Source: Microbacterium karelineae (GTDB lineage Bacteria; Actinomycetota; Actinomycetes; Actinomycetales; Microbacteriaceae). Taken from it: 64,000 bases of DNA. The notes under the pieces are model-generated. The model had not been told where the DNA came from. It worked only from the letters and a program-made list of their open reading frames with translations, and did not search any database. The translations under genes were made by a program, and so were the position numbers. The stretch lies in assembly GCF_009745985.1 (NCBI RefSeq), contig NZ_WFIX01000175.1:488109-552108 (forward strand), given 5' to 3'. Below are positions 20,849 to 28,388 of this stretch, in pieces. How positions within the stretch are numbered: the stretch's first letter is position 1; each line of letters starts with the position of its first letter.

Positions 20849-21415
20849 TCAGGCCTCCAGGTCGTCGATCCCCGGGGTCCAGCTCGCACCGGGAACGCCC
20901 CATCGGCGCTTCTTCGCGATCTTCTGCGCGGTCTTCCAGTCGCCGTCTCCGAGGCGGTCGATGTAGATCACACCGTCGAGGTGGTCGAACTCGTGCTGCA
21001 TGATGCGCGCGCGCCACCCGGACACCTCGAGCCGCACAGGCTCTCCCTCGATGTCGGTGCCGGTCACGATCACGCGATCCGCGCGCCGCAGCGGGAAGCT
21101 CTCGCCGGGGAAGGACAGGCAGCCCTCCGACTCGGTGTCCTCGTCGGGGTCGCCCGGCTCGGGCGGCGTCATCCACAGCTCGGGGTTGATGACCTCGCCC
21201 CGCCAGGGGTTCCCGTCGTCATCCTCGTACGTGTAGGTGTAGATCCGGAGGCCCACGCCGACCTGCGGAGCCGCCAGGCCGACGCCGGGCGCGGCGTCCA
21301 TCGTCTCGTACATGTCGGCGACGAGCGTGCGGATCTCGTCGGTGATCTCGTCGACCTCGGTTGCGGGGGCGTGCAGGACGGGGTCGCCCCAGATGCGAAT
21401 CGGCAGGATGGGCAT
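20849..21415 (-). CDS. def: Peptide deformylase
   Basis: 188 aa; removes the formyl group from nascent proteins. All three family motifs are present: 'GVGLAAPQVG', 'EGCLSFPGE' and 'QHEFDHLDG'. Cys of motif 2 and the two His of motif 3 bind the metal. TAGCCT stands 6 nt before the ATG (21422-21427), so this too may be leaderless. Confidence 0.95.
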   Translation of the reverse strand: MPILPIRIWGDPVLHAPATEVDEITDEIRTLVADMYETMDAAPGVGLAAPQVGVGLRIYTYTYEDDDGNPWRGEVINPELWMTPPEPGDPDEDTESEGCLSFPGESFPLRRADRVIVTGTDIEGEPVRLEVSGWRARIMQHEFDHLDGVIYIDRLGDGDWKTAQKIAKKRRWGVPGASWTPGIDDLEA

Positions 21416-21421
21416 TCGACC

Positions 21422-21427
21422 AGGCTA
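21422..21427 (-). promoter_or_regulatory. -10 hexamer (TAGCCT) for def
   Basis: TAGCCT on the minus strand lies 6 nt before the def start codon; no ribosome-binding site is visible. Confidence 0.45.
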
Positions 21428-21533
21428 CCGAGGCGTCCTGCGAGATCCCGCGCCACGCGTCGTCCTGCTGGGGATATCCCCCGGGCACACCGGACGCGCC
21501 CCGCCTTTCACGCGATCCGGCATCTCGGCCCAC

Positions 21534-21539
21534 TAGTGT
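21534..21539 (+). promoter_or_regulatory. -10 hexamer (TAGTGT) for the DMT-type gene
   Basis: TAGTGT is 7 nt before the GTG at 21547 in the def/DMT divergent gap; leaderless arrangement. Confidence 0.5.
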
Positions 21540-21546
21540 GAGGGCC

Positions 21547-22596
21547 GTGACGTGGGGAGAGCCGATCAGCGCGACGGCCGAGGTATCGCCGGACGATCTC
21601 ATCGGCCTGTTCGACAACCCGGGACTTCTGCTCGGCATCCCGCTGGCGATCGCCGGGGCGGTGTTCATGTCGCTCGGCGCGCAGTATCAGAGCCGCGGCG
21701 TCCGCAAGGTCGAGCATCTCGCGGGGAAGACCGGGCGCACGGGCCTCAGCGCCTCCCACATCGTGAGCCTGCTGCGGCGCCCCTCCTGGGTGGTGGGCAC
21801 CCTGCTGCTCGGCGCCGCGATCTTCTGCCAGCTGTCCGCGCTCGCGATCGCCCCGCTCATCGTCGTGCAGCCTCTCGGGGCGATCTCCCTCGTGATCACG
21901 ACGCTGCTCAACGCGCAGGCCACCGGCCACATCCCGACCAGAGCATCCCTGACATCGATCGGGCTCTGCCTCGGCGGCATCTTCGTGTTCGTGGTCTTCG
22001 CCGCTCTCTATGCGGTGGAGCATCCTCTCGACGACACGCAGCTGCTCGTGCTGCTCGTGATCCTGCTCGTCGTGCTCATCGTGGTCGGCACGGCGTGGAT
22101 CATGTTCCGGACGCGGGCGGGCGCCCTGTTCTACATCACCGGCGCGGGCATCCTGTACGGCTTCGTCGCGACGCTCGCCAAGGTGATCATCAAGCGGATC
22201 CAGGACGGCAACGTCGACCTGCTCACGCTCGCCTGCGCCATCGCCCTCGCGGCCGCGGGCGTCGCCGGCGCGTACTTCGTGCAGACGGCCTACTCGTCGG
22301 GGCCGCCGGACCTCGTCATCGCCGGACTCACGGTCGTCGACCCGATCGTCGCCGTCGTCATCGGCGCGACGCTCCTCGATGAGGCCGCCCGTGCGCCGCT
22401 CTGGACGATCATCATCTGGACCCTGGCGGGAGCGGTCGCGACGGTCGGGGTCGTGCTCCTCGCGCGCCATCACCCGCAGGTCGTGAGCGAGAGCCAGGAG
22501 CTCCCGATCCGCCGGGGGAGCGACGGCGGCACCGCCGCCGCGGATCGCACAAGCGACAAGCGCACCGACGACGAGGATCGCGGCGACTACCGATAG
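21547..22596 (+). CDS. DMT-superfamily / NIPA-like membrane protein
   Basis: 349 aa with nine or ten hydrophobic helices, beginning 'GLLLGIPLAIAGAVFMSLGA' and including 'VVQPLGAISLVITTLLNA', the conserved pattern of NIPA-type Mg2+ transporters and EamA-like proteins. The C-terminal 50 residues are hydrophilic and charged. Transport function is likely; the substrate is not known. GTG chosen because the protein then starts just before TM1 and the -10 is directly upstream. Confidence 0.82.
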   Translation: MTWGEPISATAEVSPDDLIGLFDNPGLLLGIPLAIAGAVFMSLGAQYQSRGVRKVEHLAGKTGRTGLSASHIVSLLRRPSWVVGTLLLGAAIFCQLSALAIAPLIVVQPLGAISLVITTLLNAQATGHIPTRASLTSIGLCLGGIFVFVVFAALYAVEHPLDDTQLLVLLVILLVVLIVVGTAWIMFRTRAGALFYITGAGILYGFVATLAKVIIKRIQDGNVDLLTLACAIALAAAGVAGAYFVQTAYSSGPPDLVIAGLTVVDPIVAVVIGATLLDEAARAPLWTIIIWTLAGAVATVGVVLLARHHPQVVSESQELPIRRGSDGGTAAADRTSDKRTDDEDRGDYR

Positions 22597-22609
22597 GCTC
22601 GATGCGCCC

Positions 22610-22684
22610 GGGGCGGTAGCCAAGATGGTCAAGGCAACGAGCTCATAACTCGACGATCCGTGGGTTCAAGTCCCACCCGCCCCA
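22610..22684 (+). tRNA. tRNA-Met (CAT)
   Basis: 75-nt cloverleaf. The acceptor GGGGCGG pairs perfectly with CCGCCCC, the T-arm is GTGGG-TTCAAGT-CCCAC, and the loop CTCATAA gives anticodon CAT. The G1-C72 pair excludes the initiator type. The closing pair of the anticodon stem looks like an A-A mismatch. A CAT anticodon can also be tRNA-Ile2 after lysidine modification, which sequence alone does not settle. Confidence 0.9.
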
Positions 22685-22828
22685 CGCGAATTCGCGAGTG
22701 TGCCGCGCCTGCTTGTCTTTCCGGGCCGCGTGGGACACAATACGAGGGAACAGCCGAATACGTCAGATCGCCAGATCAGCGCCGTTCAGGTACGGAGGGG
22801 AAGCCGCACCTGACGAAACGGAGAGATC

Positions 22829-23326
22829 ATGGCGACACCAGTTGCGCGCGGAGTGGTCTTCATCCACTCGGCCCCGAAAGCGCTGTGCCCGCACCTCGAG
22901 TGGGCCGTCGGGCGCTCCATCGGCAAGGCCGTGAACTTCGCCTGGCAGGATCAGCCGGTCCTCGGCGGAGCCCGACGCGCCGAGTTCGTCTGGGACGGCC
23001 CGGCCGGCACAGGCGCCGCGATCGCGACGGCGATCCGCGGCTGGGAGCACCTGCGGTTCGAGGTCACGGAGGAGCCGACGCCCCGTTCGACGGGCGGGCG
23101 CTGGATGCACACGCCCGATCTCGGGATCCATTTCTCGCCCATGGACGCCGCGGGCAGCATCGTGGTGCCCGAGGAGCGGATCCGCGCGGCGCTGGAGAAC
23201 CTCGACCCGCTCGAGATGAGGCGCGAGCTCGACACCGCGCTCGGCAGCGCCTGGGACGACGAGCTCGAGATCTTCCGCACGGCCGGGGACGACGCGCCCG
23301 TCGTGTGGCTCCACAAGGTCGGCTGA
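22829..23326 (+). CDS. DUF3145 family protein
   Basis: 165 aa. Matches the actinobacterial DUF3145 family: 'ARGVVFIHSAPKALCPHLEWA' near the start, 'FEVTEEPTP' in the middle and 'VWLHKVG' at the end. No catalytic motif, signal or membrane segment. Family function unknown; it is usually near tRNA-Met and the fab cluster, as here. ggagag lies about 6 nt before the ATG. Confidence 0.88.
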   Translation: MATPVARGVVFIHSAPKALCPHLEWAVGRSIGKAVNFAWQDQPVLGGARRAEFVWDGPAGTGAAIATAIRGWEHLRFEVTEEPTPRSTGGRWMHTPDLGIHFSPMDAAGSIVVPEERIRAALENLDPLEMRRELDTALGSAWDDELEIFRTAGDDAPVVWLHKVG

Positions 23327-23342
23327 CGCCCGCACAGACCAA

Positions 23343-23376
23343 CGGCGGCCCCCGGAGAACACTCCGGGGGCCGCCG
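23343..23376. terminator. Bidirectional terminator between DUF3145 gene and fabF
   Basis: A perfect 15-bp stem, 23343-23357 / 23362-23376, with a 4-nt loop lies in the 59-nt gap between the two convergent genes. Confidence 0.8.
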
Positions 23377-23385
23377 TGATGCGGC

Positions 23386-24627
23386 TCAGCCCTCGTAGGA
23401 CGCGAACGCGGCGACCGCGTTGTGTCCGCCGAAGCCGAAGGAGTTGCTGATCGCGAGCTGGGGGCCGTCGCCGAGCGGCTGCGGAGCGGTCGACAGCTGG
23501 AACGGCACGTCGGGATCCTGCTCGGTCATGTTGATCGTCGGCGGGGCGACGCGGTCGCGGAGCGCCAGGACGGTGTAGACCGCCTCGAGAGCGCCGGTGC
23601 CGCCCAGCAGATGGCCCGTCGAGGCCTTCGTCGCCGAGACGGGGATGTCGTCGACGCGGGAGCCGAACACCCTCTTGAGAGCGACGTACTCGTTGGGATC
23701 TCCGACGGGGGTGGAGGTCGCGTGGGCGTTGATGTGCGTCACATCGTCGGGTGACGCGCCGGCCTGCTCGAGCGCCTGCTCCACCGCGCGCGCCGCACCG
23801 GCGCCCTCCGGGTCGTTGCCCGTGATGTGGTAGGAGTCCGCCGTCACGCCGCCGCCGACGAGGTAGGCGTAGATCCGCGCGCCGCGTGCACGGGCGTGTT
23901 CCTCCGTCTCGAGCACGAGCGCGGCCCCGCCCTCGCCCATGACGAATCCGTCGCGGTCGATCGCTCCGGGTCGGGAGGCGCCCGCGGGGTCGTCGTTGCG
24001 TCGCGAGAGCGCCTGGGCCGAGGCGAACGACGCCACCGTGATCGGATGGATCGCCGACTCGGCGCCTCCGGCGATCACGACGTCGGCCAGGCCGTCCTGC
24101 AGGTGCTGGTAGGCGTTCCCGATCGACTCCGTGCTGGAGGCGCAGGCGCTGACCACCGTGCGGGCGAAGGCCTTCGCGCCGAACTGCAGCGAGAGGTTGC
24201 CCGCCCCGGCGTTCGGCATGAGCATCGGGACCGTCAGGGGCATCACGCGCCGGGGTCCCTTCTCGCGCAGCGTGTCCCATGCGTCCAGCAGGGTCCATAC
24301 GCCGCCGATGCCCGTGGCCCAGTCGATGCCGAGGCGCTCGGGCGCGACGTCCGGGGCGCCGGCGTCCTCCCATGCCTCGCGGGCGGCGATGAGGGCGAAC
24401 TGCGTCGACGGGTCGAGACGCTTCGCCTCATGACGAGGCAGCACCTCTGCGGGCCGAACGGCGGCCTCCGCGGCGAACGTGACGGGGAGGCTGTACTCCT
24501 CGACCCAGTCGTGCTCGAGGGTGCGCGCGCCCGATACGCCGTCGAGGAGGTTCTTCCAGTTGTCCGCCACGGTGCCGCCTAGGGCTGATGTGGCGCCCAT
24601 ACCGGTCACGACGATGCGCTTGGTCAT
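23386..24627 (-). CDS. fabF: 3-oxoacyl-ACP synthase II (KAS II)
   Basis: 413 aa condensing enzyme for chain elongation in type II fatty-acid synthesis. The Cys-His-His triad is present: Cys in 'VVSACASSTESIG', His in 'NAHATSTPVGD' and His in 'KASTGHLLGGTGALE'. The closing 'SNSFGFGGHN' is also conserved. Last gene of the fabD-fabH-acpP-fabF operon, which ends at the strong hairpin just beyond it. Confidence 0.96.
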   Translation of the reverse strand: MTKRIVVTGMGATSALGGTVADNWKNLLDGVSGARTLEHDWVEEYSLPVTFAAEAAVRPAEVLPRHEAKRLDPSTQFALIAAREAWEDAGAPDVAPERLGIDWATGIGGVWTLLDAWDTLREKGPRRVMPLTVPMLMPNAGAGNLSLQFGAKAFARTVVSACASSTESIGNAYQHLQDGLADVVIAGGAESAIHPITVASFASAQALSRRNDDPAGASRPGAIDRDGFVMGEGGAALVLETEEHARARGARIYAYLVGGGVTADSYHITGNDPEGAGAARAVEQALEQAGASPDDVTHINAHATSTPVGDPNEYVALKRVFGSRVDDIPVSATKASTGHLLGGTGALEAVYTVLALRDRVAPPTINMTEQDPDVPFQLSTAPQPLGDGPQLAISNSFGFGGHNAVAAFASYEG

Positions 24628-24703
24628 TCGAGGTTCCCTTGCTCCGAGTTGTTCAGCGATGACGGGGCGCCGCGCCGCTCATGCGACGCGACGCCCGCAT
24701 GTC

Positions 24704-24952
24704 TCACTCCGCGTTCGACGTGATGAAGTCGACCGCGTCCTTCACCGTCTTGAGGTTCTTGACCTCGTCGTCCGGGATCGTCACGCTGAACTTCTCCTCG
24801 GCGTTGACGACGATCGTCATCATCGAGATCGAGTCGATGTCGAGGTCGTCGGTGAACGACTTCTCCAGCGCGACCTCGCCGGCGTCGATTCCGGTCTCGT
24901 CGGTGATGAGCTCGGCCAGGCCCGCGAGGACCTCATCGGTGTTGAGTGCCAT
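24704..24952 (-). CDS. acpP: Acyl carrier protein
   Basis: 82 aa, acidic. The phosphopantetheine attachment Ser41 lies in 'LDIDSISMM' (DSI instead of the common DSL, usual in this bacterial group). It carries growing acyl chains for FabH and FabF, whose genes flank it. Confidence 0.96.
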   Translation of the reverse strand: MALNTDEVLAGLAELITDETGIDAGEVALEKSFTDDLDIDSISMMTIVVNAEEKFSVTIPDDEVKNLKTVKDAVDFITSNAE

Positions 24953-25033
24953 GGATTCTCTCCTTGATAGTGGCTGTTCGGGTTCGGTTGGCTCGGGAAA
25001 CCGCCACTCAGTCTATGGGTGACGGGGCTCCGT

Positions 25034-26035
25034 TCACGGCAGGACGACGACCTGCGCGGCGTAGACGAGGCCCGCGCCGAAGCCGATCTGCAGCGAGAGG
25101 CCGCCCGAGAGCTCGGGTCGCTCCTGCAGGAGGCGATGTGTGGCGAGCGGGATCGACGCGGCGGACGTGTTGCCCGTCGTCTCGACATCGCGCCCGATCG
25201 CGACGCTCTCAGGCAGGCCGAGCTGCTTGGCGAACTCGTCGATGATGCGACCGTTGGCCTGGTGCGGCACGAACGCGGCGAGGTCCTCGGCGCGGACGCC
25301 CGCGTCATCGAGGGCCTTCTTGGCGACCTTCACCATGTCCCACACCGCCCAGCGGAAGACGCTCGGCCCCTCCTGGCGCAGCGTGGGCCACTCGGCCTCG
25401 CCGTCGCGGAACTCGGTGAGCGTGGCGTTCATGCCCACGAGCGCGGCCTTCGAGCCGTCGGATCCCCACTGGGAAGCCGAGACGCCCGGCGTCTCGCTCG
25501 GCCCGAGAACCGCGGCGCCCGCGCCGTCGCCGAGCAGGAACGAGATCGAGCGGTCGGTCGGATCGACGATGTCGCTGAGCTTCTCCGCGCCGACCACGAC
25601 GGCGTAGGTGGTCGCGCCGGTGCGGATCAGCGCGTCGGCCTGTGCGATGCCGTAGCAGTACCCGGCGCACGCCGCGTTGGTGTCGTACGCGGCGGCCGGC
25701 GTGGCCCCGATCGCGTCGGCGACGACGGCCGACATGGACGGCGTCTGCTGCACGTTGCTGATCGTGGCGCAGATGACGAGCCCGATCTGCGACGGGTCGA
25801 TGCCGGCCTTCTCGACCGCCTCCTTCGCGGCGGCGATCGCGAGATCCGTCGCGCTCGTGGTCTTGTCGGCGCGCGTGCGCGTCACGATGCCCGTGCGCTG
25901 GCGGATCCACTCGTCGCTCGAGTCGATCGGGCCCACGAGGGCGTCGTTCGGGACGGGGTTCTCGCCGCGCGCGGCACCCATCGCGAGGATGCGGGAGTGA
26001 GCGTGGGTGGGTGCTTCTGTGAGGACGGGGGTCAT
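25034..26035 (-). CDS. fabH: 3-oxoacyl-ACP synthase III (KAS III)
   Basis: 333 aa; starts fatty-acid synthesis by joining an acyl-CoA to malonyl-ACP. Catalytic Cys is in 'TNAACAGYCYG', His in 'VPHQANGRII' and Asn in 'TGNTSAASIPLA'. In Microbacteriaceae, which make branched-chain fatty acids, branched acyl-CoA starters are expected; that is family knowledge. It is 34 nt after fabD. Confidence 0.96.
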   Translation of the reverse strand: MTPVLTEAPTHAHSRILAMGAARGENPVPNDALVGPIDSSDEWIRQRTGIVTRTRADKTTSATDLAIAAAKEAVEKAGIDPSQIGLVICATISNVQQTPSMSAVVADAIGATPAAAYDTNAACAGYCYGIAQADALIRTGATTYAVVVGAEKLSDIVDPTDRSISFLLGDGAGAAVLGPSETPGVSASQWGSDGSKAALVGMNATLTEFRDGEAEWPTLRQEGPSVFRWAVWDMVKVAKKALDDAGVRAEDLAAFVPHQANGRIIDEFAKQLGLPESVAIGRDVETTGNTSAASIPLATHRLLQERPELSGGLSLQIGFGAGLVYAAQVVVLP

Positions 26036-26069
26036 CTCTTCTTCTTACGACTCTTCCTGCGGCCGGCGA

Positions 26070-27002
26070 TCAGTGGGCGGACTCGGCGAGCAGGTCGCGC
26101 GCCGCGGCCAGGTCGTCGGGGGTCTTGACGGCGACCGCCGGTGTGCCGCGCAGGCCCCGCTTGGCGAGGCCGACGAGCGCGCCCGCGGGGGTGAGCTCGA
26201 CGAGACCGGCGACGGACGCCTCGGCGAACGCGGCCATGCAGAGGTCCCAGCGGACGGGATTCTGCACCTGGTGCACGATGAGCTCGAGGGCGCGCGCACC
26301 GGAGGTCACGATGCTCCCGTCGCTGTTCGTCCACAGCGGCAGAGTCGGGTCGGAGACGGCGTCGATCGCGTCGACGGCGCTCTGGAGCGCCGCGCGCGCG
26401 GGCTCCATGTAGCTCGTGTGGAAGGCGCCGGCGACCTGGAGCGGGATCACGCGCGCGCCGCGCGGTGCGGCCTCGGCGAGCACCGAGAGACCCTCCCGGG
26501 ATCCGGCCGCGACGATCTGGCCGCCGCCGTTGTGGTTGGCGGGGGAGAGGCCGGCGTCGGAGATCGCAGCGAGCACCTGGTCCTCGACGCCGCCCACGAC
26601 CGCGCTCATGCCCGTGTCTGCGAGCGCGGCGGCCTCGGCCATCGCGCGGCCGCGCGCGCCGACGAGGCGCATGCCGTCGAGGTCGCCGATGACGCCCGCC
26701 GCCACGAGTGCGGCGATCTCGCCGACGGAGTGGCCGGCGACGCCGCCGAACGCGGCGCGCTCGTCGGATCCCAGCTGCTGCCAGGCCAGGAGACTCGCGG
26801 CGACGATGAGCGGCTGGGCGACCGAGGTGTCGCGGATCGCGTCCGCGTCCCATTCGGTTCCGGCGGCGACGAGGTCGACGCCCGAGGCCTCCGAGTAGCT
26901 GTCGAGGCGCTCGCGCGCGCCGTCGATCTCGAGCCAGGGTGCGAGGAATCCGGGGGTCTGGGAGCCCTGTCCGGGGAATGCGGCGACGATCACCCGATCC
27001 AT
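26070..27002 (-). CDS. fabD: Malonyl-CoA:ACP transacylase
   Basis: 310 aa; loads malonate on ACP. 'FPGQGSQTPGF' and the nucleophile elbow 'GHSVGE' are present, as is the later 'VAGAFHTSYM' with its active-site His. ATG at 27002 chosen because gggggaag precedes it and the protein then starts at the usual position; an in-frame upstream start would add an unconserved 18 residues. First gene of the fab operon; fasR is immediately upstream. Confidence 0.94.
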   Translation of the reverse strand: MDRVIVAAFPGQGSQTPGFLAPWLEIDGARERLDSYSEASGVDLVAAGTEWDADAIRDTSVAQPLIVAASLLAWQQLGSDERAAFGGVAGHSVGEIAALVAAGVIGDLDGMRLVGARGRAMAEAAALADTGMSAVVGGVEDQVLAAISDAGLSPANHNGGGQIVAAGSREGLSVLAEAAPRGARVIPLQVAGAFHTSYMEPARAALQSAVDAIDAVSDPTLPLWTNSDGSIVTSGARALELIVHQVQNPVRWDLCMAAFAEASVAGLVELTPAGALVGLAKRGLRGTPAVAVKTPDDLAAARDLLAESAH

Positions 27003-27055
27003 TCTTCCCCCGTCCGTCCGCCCGGGGCTGGCGCCGCTCTCACAAGAATCGGGCA

Positions 27056-27068
27056 TCGCATTGTGCGA
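27056..27068. promoter_or_regulatory. Short palindrome upstream of fabD
   Basis: TCGCA-TTG-TGCGA, a 5+3+5 inverted repeat, in the 84-nt gap between fasR and fabD. It may be a regulator site for the fab operon; no known FasR box can be claimed from the sequence. Confidence 0.3.
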
Positions 27069-27086
27069 ACCCCACGAAGCGGGCCA

Positions 27087-28316
27087 TCAGCGGCGTTCGC
27101 CGCGCCGCGCCGCGTGACGGCGTTTGAGCGATTCCGACGAGCCGATGGATCCGAGGATCAGCGACGTCTGCAGGATGAGCGCCTCGCGCGGGCCCGTGGC
27201 GTCCCAGCCGATCACGTCCGTCACCCGCTTGAGCCGATACCGCACGGTGTTGGGGTGCACGAACAGCTCGCGGGCGGTCGCCTCGAGGGAGCGCCCGTTG
27301 TCGAGGTAGCTCCACAGGGTCGTCACGAGGTCGGTCGAGTGCCCCTCGAGCGGGCGGTAGATGCGCTCGATGAGGGTCTGCTTCGCGACGACGTCTCCGG
27401 CCAGTGCGCGCTCGGGGAGGAGATCGTCCGCCTCGACGGGCCGGGGAGCCCCCCGCCACGACGCCGCGACGGCGAAGCCGGCGAGCGCGGCGCGGGCGCT
27501 GCGGCTCGCGTCGACGAGCGCGTCCATCGTGGGGCCGATCACGAGGTGCCCTGTGCCGAAGAAGGGCTCCAGCTGCGTCGCGATCTCCCGGAAGCTCAGC
27601 GCGTCGTCGTCGGGCGCCGCCTCCTGGCCCGGCGCCTCCGCGCGGCCGAGCACGAGCACGAGCCGCGAGCCCTGCACGCCGATGAGCACATCGACGCCGA
27701 GCTTCCTCGCGCGACGGCGCACCAGGTCGACATCGAACGACGGCGGCGTCGTGCCCACGAGCACGCACACCTCCCCGTGGCCGTGCCAGCCGAGAGCCGC
27801 GATGCGGCTCGGGAGCTCGTCGTCGGTCTCGCCCGTGAGGATCGTGTCGACGACGAGAGCCTCGAGTCGCGCGTCCCACAGGCCACGCGACTCCGCGGCG
27901 CGCGCGTAGACATCGGCGGCGGTGAAGGCGACGTCGCGCGAGTAGAGCAGGATCGCCTCGCGCAGGTGATCCCCGCGGCCGGCGACCTTCTCCTCTGTCA
28001 CGTCGACCGTCACGCGCACGAGCTGCAGCGTCTGCTGGAGGCTCACGCTGCGCAGCAGCTCCCGCGGCGCCGCCGCGAAGATGTCGGCCGTGATCGTCGG
28101 CGCCTCGCTCGGATCCTGGTACCACTCGATGAACGAGGTGATGCCGGCCTGCGCCACGAGGCCCACGGCGGATCGTCGGGCGGGCGGCATCTCGGCGTAC
28201 CAGGGGAGGGTCTCCTCGAGGCGCCGGAGCGTCGCGGTCGAGATGTCGCCCGAGATCCTCCTGAGCCACGCGAGGGTGGCCTGCTTGTCCATCGTTGCGC
28301 GCGTGCTGTCGGTCAT
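27087..28316 (-). CDS. fasR: PucR-type transcriptional regulator, probable FasR
   Basis: 409 aa. The C-terminal PucR/HTH_30 domain (about 335-395) has 'NGRSLEATARELFVHPNTVR' followed by 'YRLKRVTDVIG'. The long N-terminal part has no membrane segments. In Streptomyces coelicolor the regulator gene upstream of fabD with this domain type (FasR) activates the fab genes. Position and architecture here match, so the same role is inferred. Transcribed toward fabD, 84 nt upstream of it. Confidence 0.85.
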   Translation of the reverse strand: MTDSTRATMDKQATLAWLRRISGDISTATLRRLEETLPWYAEMPPARRSAVGLVAQAGITSFIEWYQDPSEAPTITADIFAAAPRELLRSVSLQQTLQLVRVTVDVTEEKVAGRGDHLREAILLYSRDVAFTAADVYARAAESRGLWDARLEALVVDTILTGETDDELPSRIAALGWHGHGEVCVLVGTTPPSFDVDLVRRRARKLGVDVLIGVQGSRLVLVLGRAEAPGQEAAPDDDALSFREIATQLEPFFGTGHLVIGPTMDALVDASRSARAALAGFAVAASWRGAPRPVEADDLLPERALAGDVVAKQTLIERIYRPLEGHSTDLVTTLWSYLDNGRSLEATARELFVHPNTVRYRLKRVTDVIGWDATGPREALILQTSLILGSIGSSESLKRRHAARRGERR

Positions 28317-28338
28317 GTCACTCCCTCGTGGGACAGCG

Positions 28339-28368
28339 GGGCGAGGCTCCGCGCTGGGAGCCTCGCCC
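28339..28368 (-). terminator. Terminator after aceE
   Basis: 12-bp stem 28339-28350 / 28357-28368 with a 6-nt loop in the gap between the aceE end and the fasR start. GC-rich, no T-run. Confidence 0.6.
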
Positions 28369-28388
28369 GGTCGAGTGTCGGCGACGTA

